Origin: Antrihabitans spumae
GTDB lineage: Bacteria; Actinomycetota; Actinomycetes; Mycobacteriales; Mycobacteriaceae
Direction of reading: 5' to 3'
Length of the DNA: 64,000 nt
Assembly (NCBI RefSeq): GCF_043944905.1
Contig: NZ_JBIMSN010000094.1
Coordinates: 1 to 64,000 of the forward strand
The notes below the pieces were generated by a model, which was not told the DNA's origin, did no database searches, and saw only the letters and a program-made list of their open reading frames with translations. The translations under genes were made by a program, and so were the position numbers. Shown here in pieces: positions 26,361 to 34,393 of this stretch. Numbering within the stretch: position 1 is the first letter of the stretch; each line of letters opens with the position of its first letter.

Positions 26361-26480
26361 CACCAAGTGATGTTTTGTCCCCGGCGCGGATTTCCGAATG
26401 TCGTCGGCGACTGTTCTTGCCCTCCGTCGGCGTCACGTGATGTTGGCGCGGATGAGGCGCCGCTAGGTGATCATGTTTGC

Positions 26481-26786
26481 GTGAGCACAGTTGAGTCGAG
26501 CTACGGGCCGGCCGCAGAGCAATTGTTCTATCGATCGCACGCCATGTCTCGAGCGCGCGGTCACCGCGGCACAACGTGGCTGTGCATTGCCGCGGCGAGT
26601 TCGGAACGGGTGTGCCGGGACGACGGTGTAGCGGCAGTAGTCGAGACACTCGATGTGTCTCCCGCTGCCCTCGTCGATGACGTGCAACGGGAACTGCTTG
26701 CCGCTGCCCGGCGTGGGGAGCGTGTCCGTCCGCTAATTTGGCGGAGCTATAGCTTTTATGGGTTCGGGGCGGGCTTTCTCCCATGA
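26481..26786 (+). pseudogene. Deletion fusion of a Clp_N-like protein to the tail of a CHAT protease
   Basis: The first 70 residues match the start of the Clp_N-like protein at 42664: DDGVAAVVETLDV..AAL is shared almost exactly. The last 20 (GERVRPLIW.SYSFYGFGAG) match the extreme C-terminus of the CHAT protease at 44048-47083 (GEKVKPLIWQSFSYYGFGAG). In that intact cassette these two pieces are more than 4 kb apart, so an internal deletion has joined them in frame here. The result is 101 codons from GTG 26481, still overlapping the next gene by ATGA. It may be translated, but all catalytic parts are gone. Confidence 0.75.
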
Positions 26787-28006
26787 CCGGAATGATCGAA
26801 TCCGAAGCGCGGAGAATAGATTCGGCCAGCCACATCTCGACGTGGCCGGTGACCGTCGAGTTGGACAATGGGCTCACTGTGACGGTCGATCCGACTTCGC
26901 CGAACACGCGGTGGTCGATCGAAGTCCGTGATGTATCGACGTCAGCGGCCGTGCTGGACCAATTGCTCCGCGATCGCCATAGCCCGGCCCCCAAGGTTGG
27001 GCGCGCGTGGCCAGGCATTGCGAGGCTGGCGACTCTGGTCTGGCTTGAGTCTTGGTTTCCGTGGCTGCTGGAAGGCGACGCGCTGGACATCGAAATCGCC
27101 TCGGTTGCATCTGAAATGGTCGAGATCGGTGCGGCTTCGATAGCGCGCGAAAGATACTCGCGATGCATCGGGACGCTGCTCGACCTGGGTGGACGCACTG
27201 GGCCCGGCGACCGTATCGACGATCGAGCGCAAGTTGTCGTTCGGAAGGCGCTCGCTGGTGCTTGGGCCTTTGCCGACGCGTTCGACAAGCGGGATCGAAC
27301 GCAGCTGCAACGGCTTATGTCGATTGGCGGCCAATCGCGCGGCGGCCGGGTCGAGCCCGAACGCACGGTGGACGATTTGTTGTTGGGCGTCGATTTGTCG
27401 ACACTGGTCGCCGGGTTTCGCACCCAATCGGGCGGAATTCGCGCCCGACGGACTTCGGTCGACTGGGCAGTTGTTCCTCGCGGCTACCTAGACCCCGGCG
27501 AGAATACAGTCACAGTGACGACTCAAGGCGATGAAGTCGGCGTCTCTGTGGTCGCCGCTGAGAGTGCGCAGAACAGCGGCCTGTGGACCCACACGCTGGG
27601 CGTTCGAGTGTTCCGCGAGGGAAGCGTCGCACCGGCTGTCCTCGGCCGTCTCGAAGTCGACCGTAGCAGCGGCGAATACCGGGGCACCGTGAAATGTGCT
27701 GGTGGGCTTGGTGATACAGACGTCGTGGACGTCTACTCAATGGGAGATTCATTGCCGGCCGCATTGGGCCGCGACCGGGCTATCGCTGCCGCACGGCGCC
27801 ACGCGACGTGGGCAGCCGCGATATCGCGCCTCGCGATGCTCGATTCGCCCGAATTCGCTGATGAGGCTCTCCGAACCGCACGGACGGAATGGCATGCTGC
27901 CGCGTCACTCGCGCCCGTAGGTTCGACTGTGCCGGAAGCGATTTCGGGCCCAGTAGTGCCGCCGTCGTTGGCCGAGATGGCTCTCGTGGGGATTGTTTCC
28001 CCTTAG
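26783..28006 (+). CDS. Hypothetical protein downstream of the collapsed CHAT cassette, 407 aa
   Basis: The function is unknown. The N-terminal half is mixed alpha/beta, with TWPVTVELDNGLTVTVDP at residue 20 and a hydrophobic IARLATLVWLESWFPWLL near residue 78. Residues 225-320 look like a beta-sandwich (NTVTVTTQGDEVGVSVVAA; LGVRVFREG; GRLEVDRSSGEYRGTV). The second gene of the other CHAT operon (9229-10665) has a similar strand pattern. It is coupled to the upstream fused remnant by an ATGA overlap, so it was probably the third member of a Clp_N/CHAT operon. Its 3' end overlaps the convergent TPR gene by 4 bases. Confidence 0.6.
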   Translation: MTGMIESEARRIDSASHISTWPVTVELDNGLTVTVDPTSPNTRWSIEVRDVSTSAAVLDQLLRDRHSPAPKVGRAWPGIARLATLVWLESWFPWLLEGDALDIEIASVASEMVEIGAASIARERYSRCIGTLLDLGGRTGPGDRIDDRAQVVVRKALAGAWAFADAFDKRDRTQLQRLMSIGGQSRGGRVEPERTVDDLLLGVDLSTLVAGFRTQSGGIRARRTSVDWAVVPRGYLDPGENTVTVTTQGDEVGVSVVAAESAQNSGLWTHTLGVRVFREGSVAPAVLGRLEVDRSSGEYRGTVKCAGGLGDTDVVDVYSMGDSLPAALGRDRAIAAARRHATWAAAISRLAMLDSPEFADEALRTARTEWHAAASLAPVGSTVPEAISGPVVPPSLAEMALVGIVSP

Positions 28007-29640
28007 GCACCTGCCACGTCGACGGGATTGGCCGGTCGCGGAACTCGCGCGTACAAGACATCGACCCCCGATATGTACTGTTCTAATGCGATGTTGCCGT
28101 CGGGCATCCGCAACTTTGGTGGCGGACTCATCGGCAACACCGGCCACGCTACAAGCCGGTGCCCGCCGTCGAGCGACGCGAGATGGTGCGCGAGTCGCGC
28201 TGGATCGATCCCAATCGCAGGCGCAACGAGATCTGTACCTGCGACGTGCATGCCGGAGTTGATGGCGGTTTCGATCAATTCGCAAACCAACGATGAATCC
28301 CCGAGTTCTGCTGCCCACTCGAATATAGCTGCCATGCGTTTGACGGTCTGTCGCGCCCAGGCTTGACGTACGGGAGCATGCGCGAATTGGAACCGTTGCG
28401 CGTCGAGGAATAAGACGGCTGGCAACGATCGGTCGAGTCCGGCTCGCATTTCTTCGCGTCGCGATGGCGAGTCGACTGGCATCGTGTGCGCTTGCAGGAC
28501 CGACAAAAGACCGAGATTTACATCGCACCACGCGAGCTTTTCGTGGAGGGAATTGCTGGAGTAATACGAGCGGGCGCGTGTGAGTTTGCCCTGCGCCTCG
28601 TCGAACCGCCCAGCAGAGCGCAGCGCAACGCCGATATTCATATCGCAGTCCGCGACCTTCTCGAGACTGCCCATCGCCGTGAAAGTGTCGCTAGCCGATT
28701 GGTGAGTCTGCAGAGCTTCATCGGTACGTCTGCAGATTTCGAAGATGATCCCGAGGTTCTGCTTGCACTCAGCCGCCCGAAAGGGCAGACGGGCTTCGAG
28801 GAATGCGGCGTGGGCGCGTTGAGTGGCCTCCTCGGCTTCGTCGAACTGCTGATTGGATTCGAACACGACGCCCAGGTTCTGATTGGCTTCGGCTACTCCG
28901 ACCACGTCGCCCAGTTCCTCGAAAATTGTTTTAGCCCTGAGTAACTCGTGCGCCGCGAGATCGAATCGGCCGGTTGCCTCGTACGTGTTGCCGAGTCCCT
29001 GGATAGAATCGGCGAGCCTAGCCATCAGCCCCGCTTTTGCGAACACGACCGTCGCTGCGGTGAATGATTCCTCCGCGCGGCGGTACCTACCCATCGCCAG
29101 GTACGTAGCGCCGAGGCCGTGACTGCAATCCGCGCTCCGTTCGAGCTGAGAGTGTTCGGCGAAGAATTCCCAGCCGAGAAGTAGCGCTGCTTCGGCTTGC
29201 ATATGTCGGTCCTGCGCCAAGCGTACGGTTCCTAGATTCGAAAGACAGTCTCCGATTCGGCGAAGTTCACCGAGGCGTGCATAGCGGATCAACGCATCAC
29301 AGAGCTGCGCACATGACTCTTCGAACCGATCGTCCTTCGCGCGGCTCATGGCGATTTCTGCGCTTGCGTGGGCTGCGAAAAGTGGATAGCCGTCGCGGTC
29401 GAATACGGCACGGGCGGACGATAGGGCATCTGCAGTCTCCTGGGACGCCGCGAAGTCGGAAACCGTCGTGTGGTACGTCGAATAATGCGCCTCTGCGGAA
29501 GTAGCAGGCATGTTGCTGGCTGATCGCTCGACGGCGTAGCGAAAGGCGGCTATTGCGTTGCTTATTTCACGCTCGTCGACGCCATTCAATGCCTCGCGAA
29601 GCAACGACAACCAATCGGTGAGCCGCTCTGAATCGAGCAC
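28003..29640 (-). CDS. TPR-repeat protein with CHAT-associated C-terminal domain, 545 aa
   Basis: Residues about 70-390 consist of tetratricopeptide-like repeats (DCLSNLGTVRLAQ, EANQNLGVVFES, ECKQNLGIIFEI, DCDMNIGVALRS, WCDVNLGLLSV), a protein-binding superhelix. The C-terminus (LIETAINSGMHVAG ... VAWPVLPMSPPPKLRMPDGNIALEQYI) matches the TPR protein at 20207-23161. No protease His/Cys follows, so both look like non-catalytic partners. The start is GTG 29640, with AGGAGG 12 bases upstream. It is convergent with, and overlaps, the 407-aa gene, which places it at the collapsed Clp_N/CHAT locus. Confidence 0.75.
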   Translation of the reverse strand: MLDSERLTDWLSLLREALNGVDEREISNAIAAFRYAVERSASNMPATSAEAHYSTYHTTVSDFAASQETADALSSARAVFDRDGYPLFAAHASAEIAMSRAKDDRFEESCAQLCDALIRYARLGELRRIGDCLSNLGTVRLAQDRHMQAEAALLLGWEFFAEHSQLERSADCSHGLGATYLAMGRYRRAEESFTAATVVFAKAGLMARLADSIQGLGNTYEATGRFDLAAHELLRAKTIFEELGDVVGVAEANQNLGVVFESNQQFDEAEEATQRAHAAFLEARLPFRAAECKQNLGIIFEICRRTDEALQTHQSASDTFTAMGSLEKVADCDMNIGVALRSAGRFDEAQGKLTRARSYYSSNSLHEKLAWCDVNLGLLSVLQAHTMPVDSPSRREEMRAGLDRSLPAVLFLDAQRFQFAHAPVRQAWARQTVKRMAAIFEWAAELGDSSLVCELIETAINSGMHVAGTDLVAPAIGIDPARLAHHLASLDGGHRLVAWPVLPMSPPPKLRMPDGNIALEQYISGVDVLYARVPRPANPVDVAGA

Positions 29641-29789
29641 TGGTCGGATCGGCCTCCTGTCGGAATCCCGGAGTCTTCTTCGGCAGCTTTAGCCTAAGCG
29701 AATGGAGATTGACAGTGAGTCTTTCGCGGCGAGGCTGATGTCTGGCGAGGCGCAGCGCGAGGCCGACCGCTGCGAAGTTGCCAGCGCGA

Positions 29790-30290
29790 TCAGAGAGCAG
29801 TAATCCAGGATTTGGTCCGTTGTTGGTGGCGTTGCACCCCGAAACTCTGTCCGCGGCGCATGCGGCGGCCGATGGCGCGGCCGAGTTCGCGCGGCTCGAA
29901 GCCGCACGTTGCGCGGGTCCTTGGTCCAGACGATCCGGACCCGCTGGCGTTTTGGCATCTGCTTGCAGAGTGGCGCCTTGAGTTGGGCTATCGCTCGACA
30001 ACAGTCAGGTCTGCGGGCATGCAAAAGGGTTCGGCCGGCAGATCAGATTGCGCCCCGACTGGCTCGAGGTGCGCGATTGCGCGAGGCTCGCGATCCTTCG
30101 GGACAAGTTCCGGCGAAACCCCGACGCGGCAGCAGCGCCGGTTGGCACAGGCGACGCGAGCTTCGTCGAGGGCAACAAATGGCACGACAACTACTGGGGC
30201 CGTTGCGATTGCAATGAATGTTGGGCGTCGCCGGCCCGCGCGTCGAACACGTTGGGGCGCTTGCTGATGCGCGTTCGAGGGGAGATAGTG
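29790..30290 (+). pseudogene. Relics: unknown frame pieces and a NADAR-family C-terminal fragment
   Basis: From about 29985 one plus frame reads FGRQIRLRPDWLEVRD, LRDKFRRNPD, TGDASFVEGNKWHDNYWG and NTLGRLLMRVR. This is the C-terminal half of NADAR (YbiA/DUF1768) N-glycosidases, enzymes that remove ADP-ribose-type or riboflavin-intermediate groups. The N-terminal half is missing, and a stop precedes it at 29981. Before that, pieces FGPLLVALHPETLSAAHAAADGA and GPDDPDPLAFWHLLAEWRLELG lie in two other frames and look like a second broken gene. Neither can make a full protein. Confidence 0.65.
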
Positions 30291-30428
30291 TCCGATCCGG
30301 AATCGACCCGTGGTCTGGATAAAAATCCTGTGTGCTCAGCGGATCTATCGTTGTACGTTCGGGGGAATCGGTTTCTGCATTGGAGAGGAAATGCACCGGA
30401 TGTGTTGACCAATCGAACTCGCCTACGG

Positions 30429-30451
30429 ACACGTCTCGACAGGAGACGTGT
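30429..30451 (+). promoter_or_regulatory. Hairpin upstream of the 49-aa ORF and HAD gene
   Basis: ACACGTCTC and GAGACGTGT form a perfect 9-bp stem with loop GACAG. It ends 22 bases before the ATG at 30474 and just ahead of its AGGAGAG site. It could be an operator or a leader hairpin. Confidence 0.5.
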
Positions 30452-30473
30452 ATCTACAGGCAGGAGAGATGGA

Positions 30474-30623
30474 ATGGTCGAAAATCGCAGGGTGCAGTTC
30501 GCGTTGGCGCAGCTGGCGGGTCGGCTGCATAAAGCAGTGAGAAGCGTTGCGGCTGCGGACCGTGCGCATACTGGGTGGCAGCAGCGGCGCGAGGCGCTGA
30601 CATGGCAGAGCGACGCGGAGTAA
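30474..30623 (+). CDS. Small protein of 49 aa ahead of the HAD gene
   Basis: A short basic helical protein begins MVENRRVQFALAQLAGRLHK and ends ALTWQSDAE. The ATG has a good AGGAGAG site 5 bases upstream, third codon positions are GC-rich, and its stop lies 2 bases before the ATG of the HAD gene. These three signs favour a real, translationally coupled gene. No family is recognised; it could be a small partner of the HAD protein. Confidence 0.5.
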   Translation: MVENRRVQFALAQLAGRLHKAVRSVAAADRAHTGWQQRREALTWQSDAE

Positions 30624-30625
30624 CT

Positions 30626-31204
30626 ATGGCAAAGCAACAGCGCGGGCACCGGAAGCCGGGGCAGGCGAGTCCAGTCAAATGGCGTGGGCAGGCGGATGGC
30701 GATCGTCCGCCGGTCCTCGGCGTCGACGTCGGTGGTGTCATCGTCGACCGCGCGGCGGAGAACTCGGATACCTCGTTCTTCGGCCTGAAGCCGATGGATA
30801 CGCCCGCCGTGGACGGTGCCCTTGATGCGCTGCAGCAACTGACAGTCAGCTTCGAGTGGCGAGTACATCTTGTGTCGAAGGCTAGGTCGACGACTGCAGC
30901 GACTTCGCGCCGTTGGTTGGAGCACATCGACTTCCATTCGAGAACGGGCATCGATCCGCATAATGTACATTTCGTGCAAAATCGTCAGGACAAGGTGCCT
31001 GTTTGTGAGCGTTTCGGGGTCACGCATTTCATCGACGACAGAGTGGAAGTGCTTGGCTATCTTCGTGATTGCGTACCGCGCCGGTACCTGTTCACAGGCG
31101 GGCTTGGGACAAACGGACGTCCGAACGGCACGCCCACCGACCTCATCGTCGTCGGCGATTGGACCGAACTTCGGGAGCTGATCGAGCGGACGCTACGACC
31201 GTGA
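30626..31204 (+). CDS. HAD-superfamily protein (NT5C-like) with altered catalytic motif
   Basis: This 192-aa protein has the fold of short HAD phosphatases such as 5'(3')-deoxynucleotidases. Motif I is LGVDVGGVIVDR, motif II/III includes HLVSKARS near residue 90, and motif IV is THFIDDRVEVL near residue 133. In motif I the canonical D-x-D is D-V-G: the second, general-acid aspartate is glycine. Such a protein may bind a phosphate ester but hydrolyse it poorly, or do phosphotransfer. The N-terminal 25 residues are basic (AKQQRGHRKPGQ). GGAG lies 5 bases before the ATG. It is coupled to the 49-aa ORF and convergent with the broken phosphoribosyltransferase. Confidence 0.7.
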   Translation: MAKQQRGHRKPGQASPVKWRGQADGDRPPVLGVDVGGVIVDRAAENSDTSFFGLKPMDTPAVDGALDALQQLTVSFEWRVHLVSKARSTTAATSRRWLEHIDFHSRTGIDPHNVHFVQNRQDKVPVCERFGVTHFIDDRVEVLGYLRDCVPRRYLFTGGLGTNGRPNGTPTDLIVVGDWTELRELIERTLRP

Positions 31205-31227
31205 TGCCGAAGCTGGTGGCCTCGGGC

Positions 31228-32320
31228 TTACGTCATCGAGACCCTGCGCTTTACCTCTGCAGCGCGGGCCTCGTTGAAGGCGACGAACTCGCCGAACGAC
31301 AGGCCCTGGGCAGCGACGATTCGATCGAAATCGTCGTCGGGCCGGTGAAACGCAGGTCGGCGGAAAATCTTACCTGCGGCGAAGTCGAACGTCATGAATG
31401 CGATGTCTTGCGCGAGCATCGCGGCCAACTGGTCGGGCAGGAGCGCAAAAGTGCCCGGATGATGGTGGGGCGCAGAAACTACAAACGACGCCAGGCGCTT
31501 CCGGTATATGTCGTCGCTGTCCGGCATTTGCATCCAGTACTCAAGGCTCGAGTTTCCGATCCCGCGTCCATAGACGGTCACCTCCGAACCGTCAGTATTT
31601 TCCCGGGGTACCAAACGGGTACCGTGCCCGGCTGCATCGCACCAGCGATCATTTTGGACGTGGCGTCTCTCCAGAAATAGGTGCCCGAGACGCTCGCTAG
31701 CGGCGCAACCCTGGCGAGCAATCCAGTTGCAATCTCCAGCGTTGCACCGCTGACCATTGTCTCGTCGACGACGACTACGTTGCAGCCATCGAGCGTCGTG
31801 GGCGCCGCTTTGACTTGTTCGATCCACCCACTGGGGTCTATCGGCTGTGCGCAGAAGAGCGCCCGGATCCGGAGGATAAGGTCGTCGGGGACGAATTCGA
31901 CGCGGACTGTTTGCTTTCGGCGTTGCGAGCCTGCGCATCCGTGTACCCCATGTGGCCGAGCCAGTCGCGCCGATCGATGCGCAGAAATTCGCATCTTGGT
32001 TTGGCGGCATCTGGCGCCGCAAGCTGGTTCCAAAATGCATCAACGAACCACGACGCTGGTCTCGCCGATTTGTCGAGCCAAACGACGACATCTGGTCGTT
32101 CAGGCCTGGACTGATTGTCTTGGAGGACTTCCCGTTCCGATATCGTCCCATCCAGCACTCCGATTAGATGGTCGACTGACCGCAGGTATTGTTCGCGGGT
32201 GTAGTCGCCATCCCAAACTTGGCGACGACCGTTTACTGGGTGCGATCCGTTCAGCAGTGTGTAATTGGCGTCCGGAGCGTTGAATTTGTTTCGCAGCGCT
32301 GTGTAGTCGGTCCTGGACAT
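31228..32320 (-). pseudogene. Phosphoribosyltransferase-like gene with two frame changes (copy 2)
   Basis: The N-terminal part (MSRTDYTALRNKFN to DAQARNAESK) is in one frame, the middle (VRVEFVPDDLILRIR ... CNVVVVDETMVSGATLEIATGLL ... GTVPVWYPG) in a second, and the C-terminal part (ENTDGSEVTVYGRG, IGNSSLEYWMQMP, FVVSAPHHHPGTFALLPDQL) in a third. VVVVDETMVSGATL is the PRPP-binding loop. Both changes are of -1 type, near 31912 at GCAAACAG and near 31600 at GGGAAAATACTG. Without them the protein would be about 360 aa. The second change is at the same place as in copy 1 (67-605). This may be a dead gene, two overlapping genes, or a programmed shift; decay is the default reading. An alternative is sequencing error in short A-runs. 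Confidence 0.65.
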
Positions 32321-32758
32321 CGGCCTGCAAGGTCGGGACAATTCAACCCTTTCAACAACCTTTGGGCAGTCATCGTATGCCGTGCGCCGCGGTCGTCGGT
32401 GTCAGCAATTCGATCGACACGTCGACCGTGTAGTCGTGACAACGATCTCCGGTAGAGGCCTAGCGTTTACGCGTTCGCGAAAGTCGGATCTCACCTAGGT
32501 CGCGAACCACATGCGGCGCTACGACCAAAATGTGCTCTGACGTCGGCGGTTCTTAGCAGACTCGCTGTCCACCCCTTCGATCGTCCCGGCGACGTCGCGG
32601 TGTGGTGACTTCGAGTGAGGGATCCTTTGTCACATTGATGTGGATGTCGGTCGAATGGAATACAGAGGCCGACGCCACTGACTGGCACGATAATCCGTAT
32701 TACCAAGCCCAGGCGCCGCGCAAGGGGGCAGGTCTCCCCGCCGAAATAAGGAGCAGAA
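32321..32758. other. About 440 bp intergenic, promoter region of the 56-aa gene
   Basis: No coding frame of quality is seen on either strand. It must contain the promoters of the minus-strand phosphoribosyltransferase copy and of the plus-strand small repeat gene. I could not pick out clear -35/-10 pairs or hairpins. Confidence 0.4.
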
Positions 32759-32929
32759 ATGGTCGCGAAGATCAAGGGAAAGTTTGTGGACTACAACGAG
32801 GACCTGAAGGTCAAGGTTGTTTCGTATGGCGAGGACCTTCAGGTCCTTCCGGTTACCTACAACGAAGAATTCAAGCTGAAGATTGTCCAGTACAACGAAG
32901 ACAAGAAGATCAAGATCGTAAACTACTGA
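32759..32929 (+). CDS. 56-aa protein built of four 11-residue beta repeats
   Basis: The protein is almost wholly an 11-residue repeat: residues 9-19 FVDYNEDLKVK, 20-30 VVSYGEDLQVL, 31-41 PVTYNEEFKLK, 42-52 IVQYNEDKKIK, closing with IVNY. Each unit has a conserved aromatic (Tyr), an acidic turn (N/G-E-D/E) and alternating Val/Ile and Lys, as expected for stacked short beta strands. The period and layout recall the short DUF6150 / septoil-knot type proteins with VDYESQADLKV-like units, which suggests a similar small closed beta structure. AAGGAG lies 5 bases before the ATG. Codons are regular and the gene is isolated. Function is unknown; structural or regulatory roles are both possible. Confidence 0.75.
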   Translation: MVAKIKGKFVDYNEDLKVKVVSYGEDLQVLPVTYNEEFKLKIVQYNEDKKIKIVNY

Positions 32930-33012
32930 GGCAAGGATTCGTCGTGTCCGACTTTGTCGCAGAGTTCCGCGAGAACCGCGCAGAGGAACTCGGGGAACTG
33001 CTCGACGCGTGA

Positions 33013-33234
33013 TTGCAGGACCGTAGCGACCCGCCGTCGAGTCCAGGGATCTTGTCTCTCGATTGCGGAGCTGTACTATTTTTCGCCCGACATGCAAAGG
33101 CTCGTCAACATGTGATCCGCGTGAATACCCGCGCCGCCGTGGCGGATTGGGCGGCACAGAAGGGCACCATGGCGGACCTGCCGTGGAGCAAGATCGCAGA
33201 TGCGCAGGAGCGGCTGCTTGATGCGCCCTTGTGA
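33013..33234 (+). pseudogene. Short open frame, possible gene remnant
   Basis: From GTG 33112 the frame reads VIRVNTRAAVADWAAQKGTM then ADLPWSKIADAQERLLDAPL, protein-like but only about 40 codons. No ribosome site is evident. A 22-codon frame just upstream (SDFVAEFRENRAEELGELLDA, ending 33012) has the same character. Together they may be pieces of a decayed gene. Confidence 0.3.
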
Positions 33235-33296
33235 TATGCGCGTGACTGGTCCGACGGGCCAATCGAGGACCATTTCGGCGGAGCGATCGCGGGGAG

Positions 33297-33545
33297 GTGG
33301 ATCTTGCGTCCATCGCGCGCGACGTGAAAGAGGCATCGGGACGAGGTGACGAGATCGGTCGCGTTCTCTTGGTCGGAACCACAGTTACATTGTTCTGTTC
33401 GCGAAATGGCGAGGTCGACTCGCTTCTGTGGAACACGGTCGCTAGGCGCATCGGTGGGGCTCTGGCGGCAAGTAGGCCTGACGGAGTTCCAGCTGTTGCA
33501 GCACATGAAGATCCATACGCTGACCTGACCGAGCCAATTCGTTGA
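33297..33545 (+). CDS. Hypothetical protein, 82 aa
   Basis: A short frame from GTG 33297 encodes MDLASIARDVKEASGRGDE followed by GRVLLVGTTVTLFCSRNGE and an alpha-helical tail. Composition is protein-like, but the ribosome site (GGGGAG) abuts the start codon, so the start or the gene itself is doubtful. It may be the last piece of the decayed stretch before it. Confidence 0.35.
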   Translation: MDLASIARDVKEASGRGDEIGRVLLVGTTVTLFCSRNGEVDSLLWNTVARRIGGALAASRPDGVPAVAAHEDPYADLTEPIR

Positions 33546-33567
33546 TCGACAACGGTCGACGTCGCAG

Positions 33568-34185
33568 TCAACAATCGACCCATGCAATCATTTCCCCGCT
33601 GCCGGCGGGGTTGTCGAGGACAGCGTCGAAGGCTGTTCCCCTGGCGCGGAGCACCGTGAGCTTCCGCTGGTTTGCCTCTGGCGTGTCGTAGAAACCCATA
33701 ATGAAGCGGCCTCCTGGGGCGGTGTGTCCGCGCACTAGGGCGAGCCAGTTCTGATTTTCCTGCCGTTCGAAATCCACATTATCGCCGACGGCCCAGTAGA
33801 CATAGTCAAAAATGCGAGATTCGGTCAGTTCGGCCGGATCCAAGAAATGGTGGGCGAGCGACGGAAACATAGCTCTCGCCTGATTCAGTCGTCCCGGGTG
33901 ATTGTCGACTCCAAATGGTTCTAGTCTGGATCCGGACCATTCCTGTAAGCAGCGCAATAGATAGCCGTTTGCGCAGCCGTAATCGACAATTGTGCCGTCA
34001 CCGTGTAAGGCCTCGACGATGAACCTGCGGCTTTTCTCCCAGGCCATAAGAGAATCTTCCCGAACAAATGGCTCGGCAAACACGCAGCTACCATTGAGGA
34101 CTGAAAGCGTCTTTTCATCAGTATCTGTCAACGCGAGAAACTCCGCTGGGTAGCGGGTGGCATGTCCGGCATGTGTCGGGGTCAC
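33568..34185 (-). CDS. Class I SAM-dependent methyltransferase, 205 aa
   Basis: A stand-alone Rossmann-fold methyltransferase. Motif I TIVDYGCANGYLL is at about residue 65, the acidic strand end EPFGVDNHPGRL near residue 88, and FDYVYWAVGDNVDF is the post-motif region near residue 125, followed by PGGRFIMGFYDT. It lies divergently 208 bases from the RiPP precursor gene and may belong to that cluster as a tailoring enzyme, but sharing of control is inferred from position only. The N-terminal 45 residues (YPAEFLALTDTDEKTLSVL) are extra and may recognise the substrate. Confidence 0.75.
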   Translation of the reverse strand: MTPTHAGHATRYPAEFLALTDTDEKTLSVLNGSCVFAEPFVREDSLMAWEKSRRFIVEALHGDGTIVDYGCANGYLLRCLQEWSGSRLEPFGVDNHPGRLNQARAMFPSLAHHFLDPAELTESRIFDYVYWAVGDNVDFERQENQNWLALVRGHTAPGGRFIMGFYDTPEANQRKLTVLRARGTAFDAVLDNPAGSGEMIAWVDC

Positions 34186-34313
34186 GTCGCGACCGTACCA
34201 CTAGTCGAGATGTTGTGTAGTGCAATGATATTGGAACTCAAGGGGAAGGGTCAGCTCCGCAGCAAGGGGCTGCCGTCCGTGTCCTACATACGCATGACAT
34301 GGGCCCGAAATCG

Positions 34314-34343
34314 TTGACTGCGATCCCGTCGCGAACCTAACGT
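34314..34343 (+). promoter_or_regulatory. Likely sigma70-type promoter of the RiPP operon
   Basis: TTGACT at 34314 and TAACGT at 34338 are separated by 18 bases, close to the actinobacterial housekeeping consensus. Transcription would begin near 34350, giving a leader of about 44 bases before the precursor ATG at 34394. Confidence 0.5.
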
Positions 34344-34393
34344 TGCATCGTATTTCGCGTCGGAGCGAGACCCCTAGAAACGGAGCTTACAAA

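Noticed and set aside
30191..31027. 278-aa minus-strand ORF
   Set aside because: It is antisense to the HAD gene and the NADAR relic, Arg/Ser/Cys-rich, with no domain.
31595..31605. Canonical X-XXY-YYZ slippery heptamer at the shared frame junction of the phosphoribosyltransferase copies
   Set aside because: In the zero frame the bases read GGG AAA ATA (copy 2) and GGC GAA ACA (copy 1), which do not allow standard tandem slippage. A programmed shift therefore stays only one of several options.
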